Positions 36,534 to 46,917 of a DNA stretch of 64,000 bases are shown here, piece by piece. The position numbers were made by a program, and so were the translations under genes. The first letter of the stretch is position 1. Each line of letters starts with the position of its first letter. This DNA is from Pyricularia pennisetigena. Lineage: Eukaryota > Ascomycota > Sordariomycetes > Magnaporthales > Pyriculariaceae. The stretch is from positions 426,228 through 490,227 of the forward strand of contig NC_043743.1 in NCBI RefSeq assembly GCF_004337985.1. The letters run 5' to 3'. The notes under the pieces were generated by a model, which was not told the DNA's origin, did not search any database, and saw only the letters and a program-made list of their open reading frames with translations.

Positions 36534-37424
36534 ATGTCGCCCATCGACCCAAACCCGCCATTTCGGCACGCCCTGCTCGCGGGTGCACTCGCTGGCACTA
36601 CAGTCGACATGAGCCTGTTCCCACTCGACACTTTGAAAACCCGCCTCCAGTCCTCGGCCGGCTTCTTCCCCTCTGGCGGCTTCCGCGGAGTCTATAAGGG
36701 CATCGGCTCAGCATTTTGGGGCTCCGCACCTGGTGCGGCTCTCTTTTTCGTAACCTACGAAGGAATCAAGTCCTCCAAGGCACTATCATCACTCTCGTCG
36801 CCCACCACTGGCAATCCGGCCGCCACCCACATGCTGGCAGCGTCTCTGGGTGAGATCGCTGCGTGCGCGGTCCGCGTCCCGACCGAGGTGGTCAAGCAGC
36901 GTGCGCAGGCGGGCCAGCATGGCGGGCGTAGCATGGCGGCGCTGGCGTCGATCCTGGCGACGCGGCACGGCGCCGGCGGCCTGGTCGGGGTCTGGCGCGA
37001 GCTCTACCGCGGCTGGGGCATCACCGTCTTCCGCGAGGTGCCCTTCACTGTGATCCAGTTCCCCCTGTGGGAGGCGCTCAAGGCTTGGGGCCGTGAACGG
37101 CGCGACCGCGGCGTCACCATGGGCGGACCGCAGCCCGACGTCGGCGCCGCCGAGAGTGCGCTGTACGGGAGTGTCAGTGGTGCTGTGGCCGCCGCCGTGA
37201 CCACCCCACTTGACGTGCTCAAGACGAGGGTCATGCTGAGCCGCGAGAGGGAGGGAGTACTCGCCATCACCAAGAATATACTGCGTGAGCATGGAGTCAG
37301 GCCTTTCTTCAGCGGCATTGGGCCGAGGGTTGCCTGGATTAGTGCCGGCGGTGCCATCTTCTTGGGGAGCTACCAGTGGGCCATCAACTGCTTTGCCACG
37401 GGAACGTTGACCGTGCCGATATGA
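36534..37424 (+). CDS. PET8: Mitochondrial S-adenosylmethionine carrier
   Basis: An intronless 296-codon gene with the three repeats of the mitochondrial carrier family. Each shows the signature after the odd helix: [11 protein letters not shown] in the first repeat, [11 protein letters not shown] in the second, [11 protein letters not shown] in the third. The N-terminus ([20 protein letters not shown]) and the [19 protein letters not shown] segment are typical of Pet8/SAMC rather than other carriers. It exchanges cytosolic SAM for matrix S-adenosylhomocysteine across the inner membrane. That supplies methylation of mitochondrial RNA and protein, and ubiquinone synthesis, which includes Coq3 encoded about 7 kb away. 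That proximity is probably chance. Confidence 0.94.
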   Translation: MSPIDPNPPFRHALLAGALAGTTVDMSLFPLDTLKTRLQSSAGFFPSGGFRGVYKGIGSAFWGSAPGAALFFVTYEGIKSSKALSSLSSPTTGNPAATHMLAASLGEIAACAVRVPTEVVKQRAQAGQHGGRSMAALASILATRHGAGGLVGVWRELYRGWGITVFREVPFTVIQFPLWEALKAWGRERRDRGVTMGGPQPDVGAAESALYGSVSGAVAAAVTTPLDVLKTRVMLSREREGVLAITKNILREHGVRPFFSGIGPRVAWISAGGAIFLGSYQWAINCFATGTLTVPI

Positions 37425-37731
37425 GTTGATGTGCTGCGGATAACCAGTCAGCAAGGGGCTTGTGATTGGCGAGGAAGATCATCATGTTTGTTGTTATGTC
37501 TTTCGGCAGGGCTGAGAGCCAGCAGGTTTTTAACTGTATTATACTGTTGGCCTGGACTACTTGTACGATATTAGACGGTTTTATAGATAGTGATACCACG
37601 ATATAGACGATGAGCATCTCACCCAAACAAAACATATCACAACTTGACAGGCAGCCACAGCGGCCCAGGAGCCGGACTAAGTTGGTAACGAGCGAAGTTG
37701 ACTAACTGCAAGCCCTAGGCTACTGTAGTGC
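37425..37731. other. PET8 3' region
   Basis: 307 bases after the PET8 stop with no recognisable gene. Presumably the PET8 3' untranslated region and terminator. Confidence 0.5.
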
Positions 37732-37739
37732 TATAAATA
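37732..37739 (+). promoter_or_regulatory. TATA-box-like sequence TATAAATA
   Basis: A perfect TATAAATA lies 52 bases upstream of the ATG of a 60-codon frame ending in a CAAX-like motif. The spacing suits a focused promoter with a short leader. The assignment is inference. Confidence 0.4.
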
Positions 37740-37783
37740 TAGTGCCCTGATCGTCTGTCGGCCATCAAAACATCGATCTATAC

Positions 37784-37966
37784 ATGCAACCAGGGCCTAA
37801 CAACGAAGCACACAAGAACAACAAATTTGGTACTTCCAACTACCACAAGAAAATGCAGAATCAACAACTTGACACCCCAACCGGGATGGTCTCCCAGATT
37901 GCAAAGACCTCATGTATGAAAGATCCCAGCGGCAGGTGGTGGCAGTGCTGTTGTATTATTATGTAA
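37784..37966 (+). CDS. Candidate CAAX-terminated microprotein
   Basis: A 60-codon frame from ATG 37784 to TAA 37964-37966. The body is hydrophilic and rich in Asn, Gln, Lys and His (starts MQPGPNNEAHKN). It ends WWQCCCIIM. The last four residues, Cys-Ile-Ile-Met, form a canonical CAAX box with Met as the preferred X for farnesyltransferase; two further cysteines just upstream could be acylated. Fungal lipopeptide mating-pheromone precursors are short ORFs ending this way (for example -CVVM types). This one is longer than usual in Pezizomycotina, so pheromone is only one option. A TATAAATA sits 52 bases upstream. The ATG context is mediocre (T at -3). I recognise no homologue; chance cannot be excluded. 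Confidence 0.35.
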   Translation: MQPGPNNEAHKNNKFGTSNYHKKMQNQQLDTPTGMVSQIAKTSCMKDPSGRWWQCCCIIM

Positions 37967-39045
37967 GGGCACGTAGCATCTGGGGATCAGCTTTGTCATC
38001 TCGATTGGTGGGTTAAGGAGCACTCATGGCTCTAAAACGTCATGATGATGGCACAAATTGTTTTAACATGTGCTTTGCTTAACAAAAGAGAGATAGAAAC
38101 ATCAAAACAAAGCTGCCTCCAGACTTAACATTATCATGCGAATCTGATATCATCCTTGCCGCAAAGGCGTTGTGCAGTCGTACCCAGTTGCTGGCATCAA
38201 AGTATGGCTTTTGTACGTCACAGGGAAAACGGATCTAGTGAGACAACGGCGGTCAATTCATTTATAGCAAACGCTCCCACGTTCTCGGCAGCGCTGCAGG
38301 CTGAACTAGCGTGATATGCAGCAAACCCGCCTCACTGAAATGGTACCCCACACGTGTTGCAGCGTCGGGATTCTACTGGTTAGGCTGGTAGCTTCGCGCT
38401 AAAGCTGCGGCAGTCTCCAACTGGGTCCCTGTAGCTTGCATGTCTCACTTTGCTGCTGACGATCCAAGAAGCGTGAGTTCACAATTCGTGTCGCGCCGCA
38501 ACTTGGTTTTTTTTTTTTTTTTTTTTTTTTTTTACTACAGGCGTAACGGTCACGAGTAAGAAGACAGATGGTGGAAACCGGTGAAATTCTACGTAGCTGC
38601 ATATTGATGATACAATTATTGTTTACCTAACCGAAACCACCGGTGCAAACTTGATGGCGCCCAAGGACAAAGGCGCCCATACTAAATCACCATTCCATCC
38701 CAACCTCCCTCTGACCTTCCCTCCTCGCTCCACTCCGATTCCACCAGCCCCGGTTTCGGTCCATCGTCGCAATCTCAGCCACCTATCAGCCTTGCATCGC
38801 AGCAAGACGCACGTCACCGGCGGAGAAGAGGAGGGCAAGGTAATCTGAAATACGAAGCATCGACTGGTCGACTGCTTGGCGGTTCAGACAACTACCGCGA
38901 CGACACACACGACTACGAGCTCCAGGAGCTTCCCTCGCGCAGTCAGACTTCAGCTACTGCCTCACCGGCTTCCACACCCGACACCAGCAACGAAAAGCTT
39001 GAAAGCAGGGCCGCCAAGCGTCGGTGGCTCGAGGAGCAGGACGAG
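37967..39045. other. Upstream region of the SPX phosphate transporter
   Basis: It contains a 27-base T run (38507-38533). From about 38686 to 39045 a frame continuous with the transporter start stays open for 120 codons without an ATG and reads like a real protein (for example LKYEASTGRLLGGSDNYRDD and NEKLESRAAKRRWLEEQDE, ending directly at the annotated Met). This suggests the gene may begin in an upstream exon. The segment 38713-38751, with CTGAC, a pyrimidine tract and CAG, looks like a possible 3' splice site. Confidence 0.5.
38507..38533. repeat. Poly(T) tract
   Basis: 27 consecutive T bases in an intergenic region. Confidence 0.95.
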
Positions 39046-41955
39046 ATGAAGTTCTCTCACAGCATTCAGTTCAATGCTGTTCCGGACTGGAGCAGTCACT
39101 ACATAGCGTACAGCAACCTCAAAAAACTGTATGTGCTGCCTGCTGCTTGCTACATCCTCCCTTTCCCTTCCAGGTCTGGCACTCAGCCAGTGTAGCTAAC
39201 GTCTTGCGCGCCACATCAGGATCTACCAGCTCGAAAAATCCATCAACCAATCCATAGGCACAGATGCGGAATCGAGACCCCTCATCGGCAATGATGAGGA
39301 TCCGGAGAAGGTCTTTACACGCGCCCTAGATGTCGAGCTTGAAAAGATCTCGTCATTCTTTGCCGTGAAGGAGCAGGAGCTCTTGGATGAGGTTAATTCG
39401 CTGCTCAAAGATATTGGAGCTTCAGAAGCTGAAGATGAAGGCAGCCCGAGTCGCCTCGTCAGCTCACACGACCCAACACAGTCCGCATCGGCTTTGGTCG
39501 AAACCCGAAGACACAGCATGCACAGCCATCAATCAACCGACGGCGGCGATGATGACAGTGATGACGCATCAAATGACGATGAGAACACGCCCGCGCTCGC
39601 TAGGAAACGACGCGTGAGCTTTGGTAGGAGGAAGACGATCGGCGCCACCGGCAATGGGTCCATGGCGGACATGACGGCTTCGGCCGAGCTGACGCGGTCT
39701 CGCCGACAGAGCACAGTCGCATTTGACGACTATGCCGAGCAGGCAGCCCTCTACTCGTCCGACATTATGCTGAAGCGCAGGGTAGTGGCCCTGTACGTAC
39801 AGCTCTGCGAGCTCAAGTCGTACATTCAGCTCAACAAGACGGGTTTCCGCAAGGTGCTCAAGAAATTCGACAAGATTTGCAACAGGTCGCTGCGGCAAAA
39901 GTACATGGAGAAGGTTGTCGAGTCGGCTCCTCCATTCGTCCCCGAGGCGACCAAGGCAATCGAGGAGAACGTGTCCAAGATGGAGCATGCCTACGCCAAT
40001 CTTGTCACCAAGGGCGACATCGATCTCGCCAGGAGAGATTTGCGGTCACACCTTCGCGAACACGTCGTTTGGGAGAGAAACACGGTCTGGCGTGACATGA
40101 TTGGTATGGAGCGGCGAGCTGAGGCTGCAAGCTTGGGCAGGGCCTTGCTCGGCGGAGACATCACCACGGGAGCAGCAAGGCTACAGGGCGACGAGGAGAA
40201 TGCCATTCCGATCAAGGAGATTGCAACGCCAATCGGTAGGCTCAAGCTTCCAACGTGGCTGGTCAGCACGTCCCTGCTGAACCTGGTGATTATTTTGGCC
40301 GTCTTTACGGCACTGCTGGTCCTTCCCATAATGGAGAGTCCCGAGCAACAAAATTGTTTGGCAATCTTGGTGTTTGCCAGTATGATGTGGGCAACTGAGG
40401 TACGTTGCGTGATGAAGCTCCTTTTTTTTTTGTTTCATTTTCTGCCTATTCTGCCACTTGCAACTGAACTCCAAGAACTAATCAACCACCTCCACGTTAG
40501 GCCATTCCTCTCTTTGTAACATCACTCACAATCCCTTTCCTCTGCATCATCCTCCGTGTTGTACGGTCTGATGACGGTACCAAGCGCCTTTCCTCCAAGG
40601 ATGCTACAGCTATGGTGTTTTCTTCCATGTGGACGCCCGTGATCATGCTGTTGCTCGGAGGCTTCACATTGGCAGCTGCGCTATCAAAGTGTAGGATCGA
40701 CAAGCGCATCGCAACATTTGTGCTTAGCAAGGCTGGAACTCAACCGCGGACCGTGCTCATTGCCAACATGCTGGTGTCGGCATTTGCAAGTATGCTTATT
40801 AGTAACGTGGCAGCACCAGTCCTGTGTTACAGTATCATCGAGGTAGGTTGGGTGATGGATGCCCTTGTGCTTCTGTGCATGTTTGGTAGCGGAGAGATCG
40901 ACACACTCGCACTTTGATGCTATATGCTAACTCCATCCGCATATTATAGCCGATGCTTCGTAACCTACCTACTGGCTCGCCCATGTCCAAAGCGCTGATT
41001 ATGGGCATCGCCTTGTCGGCCAACATCGGCGGCATGCTTTCGCCTATCGCATCGCCCCAAAACGTGGTCGCAATCGGCATCATGACTCCAGAGCCGACGT
41101 GGGGTGACTGGTTTTTTATCGTGATCCCTGTCGGCTTGGTGTCGCTCGGCTTGATTTGGGTTCTGCTCATGGTCACGTTCCAGCCCGGTAAGGGCACCAA
41201 GATTGTGCCCATCAGGCCTGTAAAGGAGCCATTTAGCAGCGTGCAGTGGTTCGTCTCCATCGTTACCCTCAGCACCATCGCGCTGTGGTGCGCCAGCCAC
41301 CAGCTGGAAGATGTCTTTGGTGACATGGGCGTCATAGCAATCATCCCGTTGATACTATTTTTCGGCATTGGGCTCTTGACCAAGGAGGACTTCAACAACT
41401 TTCCCTGGACCATTATTATCCTGGCGGCCGGCGGTCTGGCGCTCGGCAAGTCTGTCCGTAGTTCAGGTCTGCTCCACACGCTCGCCAACGACATCACGGG
41501 TCGGGTCGAGGGCATGAGCTTGTATGGGGTGCTAGTGGTGTTTTCGTCGCTCATCTTGGTGATTGCGACATTTATCAGCCACACGGTTGCGGCTTTGATC
41601 TTCCTACCGCTCGTGTACGACATCGGTGCGGGCATGGAGGAGCCGCATCCGAACCTGCTTGTTATGGGTGGCGTTTTGATGTGCAGCGCCGCCATGGGTT
41701 TGCCGACCAGTGGATTCCCTAACATGAGTGAGTTAACTTTTATTTTCCTTTGTGTTTTCGCTTTTTTTCCCCTAGCATGTTGCTTCAGTCACTGACACGT
41801 GATACCTGATAGCCGCCATCATGAAGGAGGATGCCACAGGTCAGAGATACCTCCAGGTCAAGCACTTTATCAGCAGAGGCGTGCCGAGCAGCATATTGAC
41901 ACTGATAGTGTCGGTGACCTTGGGCTATGGTGCAATGAGAATCATTGGCATGTAA
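39046..41955 (+). CDS. SPX-domain low-affinity phosphate transporter (Pho87/Pho90/Pho91 family)
   Basis: Five exons (39046-39128, 39220-40399, 40501-40842, 40950-41727, 41813-41955) give 841 residues with consistent phases. The SPX domain starts MKFSHSIQFNAVPDWSSHYI and includes KKLIYQLEKS and LNKTGFRKVLKKFDKICNRS, whose lysines bind inositol pyrophosphates in this domain. From about residue 395 a divalent-anion:sodium symporter domain follows, with many membrane segments and the block SANIGGMLSPIASPQNVVAI. In yeast Pho87 and Pho90 act at the plasma membrane and Pho91 at the vacuole; sequence alone does not settle which this is. The start at 39046 is the conventional SPX start. The preceding open frame suggests a longer N-terminus. 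Confidence 0.92.
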
Positions 41956-42631
41956 TCCAGGGTTAGGTAAGTGTATATGTGTGGGACTTGGTCGGGGCTT
42001 TGATTTCCTTTGGTATATTTGCTGCATTTACATGGTGTGGCACATTGAGGGAGCAGAAGCATCAGAACGTCTTGCGACCATTCCAACCTTTGTTCGGGGC
42101 TTTTCTGGTATAACGGTCTGTCACTGGGAAGGACTTGTGGTGAATAGTCGGGCATATACTTGGCAGGCACCCTAGATCGTTATCAAGAGACAAATAGACG
42201 TCAGACTGGTCGATAAAATGATCTTGTGAACAATGCGATGGAATGTAGACTATGCAGTTCAACTATCGAGTCTAGATTGGGTAGAGTAGAGAATATCATA
42301 ATCTGGCTGCCTCGCGGCATAGACCGGCTCCTTCATTTCCATTCTTCCTGCCGGTCTGATATAGCAATATATATAGAGCATGTCTATTTTGCGGCTGACC
42401 CAATGCTTCAGTCTCGTCCTCTCAAGAATCGGGTGATGCCGTCGCCGGAGAGAAGAAAAAAGACGATATGGAGTATTACGCATCCTGCGATGATTTTTTT
42501 TTTTTTTTTTTTCTTTTTTTTTTCTTTTTTTATCCATTCATCATCCAACTTCCAACCCTCCCTCTACCGTTATCCCCCCCGTCCCCTTTTCCCAACAGAC
42601 CAAAACCCGCAAAGTCACGCGCCACCACTCT
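41956..42631. other. Convergent spacer between the phosphate transporter and RIB3
   Basis: It holds both 3' ends. A T-dominated tract with single C interruptions spans about 42494-42531. No gene recognised. Confidence 0.6.
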
Positions 42632-43430
42632 TCAACCCGACCCATTCATCTCAAGCTTGCCCTCGGTCTTTTCCACATGGGCAATCATATCCTCAATGGT
42701 GCAGACCTTGAGGCCCCACCTCCGCGCAAACGCCACACAGTCGTCACCCCTCAACATGCCCGGGGCGGCGCGCACAGCTTGGCCCTGGACCTCGTGGCCG
42801 TCGTCGACAATCTCGGAAATGACAGCGACGGGCCTCTTGCCGGCGAGGCGACACAGCTCGACGCCGGCCTCGGTGTGGCCCCTGCGGGCGCGGACGCCGC
42901 CGGCGACGGCGCGGAGCGGGAAGACGTGGCCGGGCCGGCGAAAGTGGTCGGGCCTGGCGTCGGGGGCGGCGAGCATGCGGCAGGCGAGGGCGCGGTCGTG
43001 GGCGCTTATGCCGGTCGTGACGGACGGGTGCTCGGCGTCGACCGAGACGGTGTAGGCGGTGCCGCGCGGATCGGCGTTGTGCGTCACCATCTGCGGCAGG
43101 TCGAGGGTCGCGGCGCGCTCCGGCGTCAGCGGCACGCAGATCAGCCCCGACGAGTGCCGCACCATGAACGCCATCTGCTCCGTCGTTACGGACTCGGCCG
43201 CGATAATCAGGTCGGCTTCGTTCTCGCGCGACGGGTCGTCCAGCACGACTACGAACTCGCCGTTTTCTGGGGAGGGGAGACGGGGGGGTGTTAGGGGTGT
43301 GGGTTTGGGATTGGGGGGAGCGCGCGGGGGGGCGGCGGCGCGGAGGGTTTGGTGGTGGCTTACTGAATGCTTGGATCACATCTGGGATCGCGTCGAAATT
43401 TGACTTTGGTATGCTGTCTGTGGAAGGCAT
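42632..43430 (-). CDS. RIB3: 3,4-dihydroxy-2-butanone 4-phosphate synthase
   Basis: Two minus-strand exons (43430-43364 and 43266-42632) encode 233 residues. The enzyme makes the four-carbon unit of riboflavin from ribulose 5-phosphate with loss of formate. Diagnostic segments are VVVLDDPSRENEADLIIAAE (acidic metal/substrate loop), MVRHSSGLICVPL, and GHVFPLRAVAGG followed by RRGHTEAGVELCRLAG. The short first exon (MPSTDSIPKSNFDAIPDVIQ) and an intron after about 22 residues match fungal RIB3. The coding DNA is notably GC-rich. It is divergent from COQ3 across 1.2 kb. There is no GTP cyclohydrolase II fusion, as expected for fungi. Confidence 0.97.
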
Positions 43431-44595
43431 TGCGTTTGCTTTTTTTTTCTTTTCTTTTTGAGTTGCGTGATGCGATCGGTATATACAAGGGGTGCTAAGT
43501 AGGACAGACTAGGAGTCTTGGCTCCCTGTGTCTCTGGTTATGACTCCAAATATTTGAAGGGGTTCCGTCGACACCTCGGCTTTCTCAAGAAGATGCTTGT
43601 TCTGCACAGGGTTTTAATGTCTGTGACTCAATTAAACTATAGAATGATCGCAAGTATCTGGCCTTGCTTGACTGTGTTTGTCGAGTTGGTGCAGAAGAAA
43701 ACAAATGTCTTTTCGTAAGAGGTGATGGTGGTGGTTCCGTAATGATGGTGACTTGAACCGCGTGGGATGCAGGGACGCGGATGCAACGGCGGCAGAACAC
43801 CTTGGAGTACAGTACCGAATCGGAGCTGGTTGTATTATTAGGTACCTTGGCCAGCAGACTAGGAGTCTCTGTCGGGGTCCCGTCTTAAGCCTCGGCCTTT
43901 AGTTCGGGTCGTGAATCCGGATGAAATGCCTGTTCTCATAAATCAATGACTTGCCTAGGTAAGGCTAAGTGCAAAGTAAAAAAACTGGATTGGTATTCTA
44001 TTGAAAACAGACTCCCACTTCAGTTTTCTAATCATCTGTTCCTCTTACCCGATTCCCACCTTCGTCAATCCAACATAATCGTTAATTAATCAATCGGACC
44101 TCGCTGACAAACTCGGCCGAGGCGCTGACAATTAACGCAGTAATCTAGGTCGCTTCTCGTCGCATGGGAAAACCCCGCCGCCGGTGCGCCGCGGGGTCCC
44201 TCCAGTGAGCTCATCGCGACTCGGGCCCGCGAGAGCAGTGGGGATAAAGCTGAAGCTGAAGCTGGTCTGGTGCTTTGCTGGTACCCAGTTTTAGCGCACA
44301 AGCTATGGACCCACACCGTGACGCCGAGCCGCTAAAAAACTTCCCCGGTAGGTGATGACAGGGGCTTGAATCTGCGACGCGCGCTGGGAAAAAGTTCCAA
44401 GACACGTGATTCCCTGGAGGTGTTCCATCCCTTTTTCTACTTCCATCGATATATTTGCACGGGGATGTGAAGGAGTGAAGTACGTTGCAATTTAAGGATC
44501 TAACACCGGTGTGCTCGATAATTCCCGCAAGGCACCAGTGAGGTAGTGAGAAAGGCAACACGGGGACACTGAGTCCAGTACGCATCCACTCAGCG
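43431..44595. other. Divergent RIB3/COQ3 promoter region
   Basis: 1.17 kb between divergent genes; both promoters must lie here. A T-rich run at 43440-43459 sits just upstream of the RIB3 start. Weak ORFs on both strands show no family resemblance. I saw no FMN-type riboswitch structure. Confidence 0.55.
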
Positions 44596-45657
44596 ATGGC
44601 GTCTCTGCTGAGGACTTCAACCCCAAACGCCGCGCGGCTGCTACTTCGGGCAACTCCGCGGGTATTCGGTGTCCCGTTGTCACAGGGAACAACACAGCCG
44701 CAGCCACGGACAAGGTCAATTCACACCTCGACCGCCCTCTCATCACCACCGGCATCATCATCACCGCAAGACCACACCAGCGGCAACAGCACGATCAGCA
44801 ACCATGACCCGAACCTCAACACCGTCAACCAATCCGAAGTCTCGCACTTTGACGCCCTGGCCTCGACATGGTGGGACTCGCATGGCCCCTCACGCCTATT
44901 GCACCTGATGAACCCCCTCCGCCACGACTTTATCGCCGCCTGTCACGCCTCTGAGCCACCACCACCACCAGCCGACGGCTCATCCCCGCAGCCATCATCC
45001 TCGCAACCCCGTCAAGGCCTGCACTACCTGGATGTAGGCTGCGGCGGGGGCATTTTTGCCGAGTCTGCGGCGCGGCTGCCGACCGCGGCGTCCGTCACCG
45101 CCATCGACGCGTCCTCGCAGGTCCTGGCCGTGGCGCGCGCCCACCTGCGCCGCGAGACGCCCGCCGTCCAGGCCAAACTCACGTACCTGCACTCCAGCGT
45201 CGAGGCTCTATCCCCGGCCGTGGGGCCCGAGGGTGGCGCCGCCGGTCCGGCCAAGCAGTACGACGTGGTGACGACTTTCGAGGTGCTCGAGCACGTGGAC
45301 AACCCGTCGGCGTTCCTGCAGCGGTGTGGCGCCCTCGTCCGCCCGGGCGGCTGGCTCGTCCTCAGCACCATGGCGCGCACCTGGACCTCGTGGGCCACCA
45401 CCATCCTGGCTGCCGAGCACGTCTTGGGCATCGTCCCGCCCGGGACCCACGATTGGAAAAAGTACGTCGACGTCGAGGAACTGCGCGCTCACTTTGCGTC
45501 CCGCCCGGCCTCCGAGGGCTGGACCGGCAACGGCTCGGCTGAGAGGTGTCAGGGCGTCGTTTACGTGCCTGGCCTGGGGTGGAAGGCTGTGCCCGGTTCG
45601 GAGAAGGTTGGGAACTACTTTTATGCCGTGAGGAAGAGCCCGTATGTCGCTACTTGA
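44596..45657 (+). CDS. COQ3: Ubiquinone biosynthesis O-methyltransferase Coq3
   Basis: An intronless 353-codon gene. The leader (MASLLRTSTPNAARLLLRAT to TRSIHTSTA) is Arg/Ser/Thr-rich without acids, a clear mitochondrial presequence. The mature part has the Coq3/UbiG hallmark HFDALASTWWDSHGPSRLLH, SAM-binding motif I YLDVGCGGGIFAES near residue 147, and FEVLEHVDNPSAF. Coq3 performs both O-methylations in coenzyme Q synthesis on the matrix face of the inner membrane, within the CoQ synthome. A low-complexity Ser/Pro insert around residues 118-137 separates the substrate region from motif I. It is divergent from RIB3 and convergent with the Clr5 gene. Confidence 0.96.
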   Translation: MASLLRTSTPNAARLLLRATPRVFGVPLSQGTTQPQPRTRSIHTSTALSSPPASSSPQDHTSGNSTISNHDPNLNTVNQSEVSHFDALASTWWDSHGPSRLLHLMNPLRHDFIAACHASEPPPPPADGSSPQPSSSQPRQGLHYLDVGCGGGIFAESAARLPTAASVTAIDASSQVLAVARAHLRRETPAVQAKLTYLHSSVEALSPAVGPEGGAAGPAKQYDVVTTFEVLEHVDNPSAFLQRCGALVRPGGWLVLSTMARTWTSWATTILAAEHVLGIVPPGTHDWKKYVDVEELRAHFASRPASEGWTGNGSAERCQGVVYVPGLGWKAVPGSEKVGNYFYAVRKSPYVAT

Positions 45658-45992
45658 GCATGGAGGTTTTGACTTGAACGGATCGAGGGGGTGATGTAAT
45701 ACTACAATGTATCAGTATACTTTGTCCGTGGTGAGAAAGCTTGTAGAATAACAAATATGTATATAATCGAGTGGAGAGTGGCATGAAACAAAGGTGGGTA
45801 GACATATTTAGACCTGAGCCCATAACCGAATCACCCAAATGTATTAGTTTACAACAATGGTTCCTGGCTAACGACTTTGCACCACAGCCAAAAAAAAAAA
45901 TAAAACAAGATAAAAAATAATCATGATAAAAAAAAAAACAGTACAAAAGGTATTAAAGAAAAAAAATAGTAAAAAAAAAAAAAAAAAAAAAA
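45658..45992. other. Convergent COQ3 / Clr5-gene 3' regions
   Basis: A 335-base spacer with several A runs (45889-45899, 45930-45939, 45971-45992). The last run abuts the stop codon of the minus-strand gene. No gene recognised. Confidence 0.6.
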
Positions 45993-46917
45993 TCATTCCT
46001 GAGCCAACCTAGCCACAAACCCATCCTGCACCCGCGGATAGCACAAATCGACATACTGCTCCTCCTCCTCCAGCCCACACAGTAACGACCCGCCGACCTC
46101 CCAAAAGCCCGGCAGCGCGGCGGCCGTCGCTGACGGCAACACGCAGCTAGGGAAGCAGCAGCAGCAGCACTCACCCCACTGCACGGCTCGGATGGGAGGC
46201 AGGACGCAGCTGACGCCGTCTACGCCCTGCTGCTGGCAGGTGAGCGCCGGGGACGGGGCCCACGTCTGCCGTGGAGGGGAGGGCGGGTAGCTGGCTACAA
46301 GCGTCGGGTGGTCGCCGTACGTGCCGAGTTGGCCTGGGGAGGATGGGTTGGTTGTGCTCTCGAGGTTGGTGCTGGTGTGGTGGGTTTTGGTGTTAGTGTG
46401 GCTCTTTTGTTGTGGGGGATCAGGGACAGACATAAAATCTAGATGAGGAACGGGGTATGGCTGTACTATGGGGTGCACTCACTCGGTATTTGCGGGCGAG
46501 TAGACCTGCGCATAACTATTCATCTCGGGAGACGAAAACACCGGAGACGCCGGCTCCGCCTGGGCGTAGGATGCGTTGGGCCAGAGCGGAGCAGCCGTCT
46601 TTGTTGGCTCCGGCGCGTCGTACGACGAGCCCGTAGAGCTGATGGACGTTCGCCGCCGCTGCGGGCTGTATTTGGACAGGCCCCATTTCATAAAGCGGTG
46701 ACGGTATGCTCTTGTTCTGTTTTCCTCTCGAGTTGGCTGTGTTAGTGGCATGGCTTTTCTCTGTTTTTTTTTTTTTTTTTTGTTTCGTAAAAATGACTTA
46801 CGATGCCGTAAAGTTCTGCTGCTCTCTCATGATGGACTGGACCTCGTGTAGAGGTTTGTTGTCGTCCAGGTAGAGGCTGATGATGCGCTGCCGGTGTTTT
46901 GCCCACTTTTTGGTCAT
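45993..46917 (-). CDS. Clr5-domain protein
   Basis: Three minus-strand exons (46917-46802, 46716-46483, 46371-45993) encode 242 residues; I found the joins by hand. The first 57 residues are a Clr5 domain: KKWAKHRQRIISLYLDDNKP, LHEVQSIMREQQNFTASTRA and YRHRFMKWGLSKY. The domain is found in many filamentous fungal proteins and in fission yeast Clr5, a silencing factor; it probably binds DNA or chromatin, but its biochemistry is poorly known. The middle is Ser/Pro/Tyr-rich and disordered. Near the C-terminus is a striking cysteine run (WGECCCCCFPSCVLP). The third exon's acceptor follows a CTAAC branch-like site. The target genes cannot be inferred. Confidence 0.8.

Noticed and set aside
40835..41725. 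296-codon minus-strand frame opposite the phosphate transporter
   Set aside because: An antisense shadow of conserved membrane segments that does not respect the transporter's introns.
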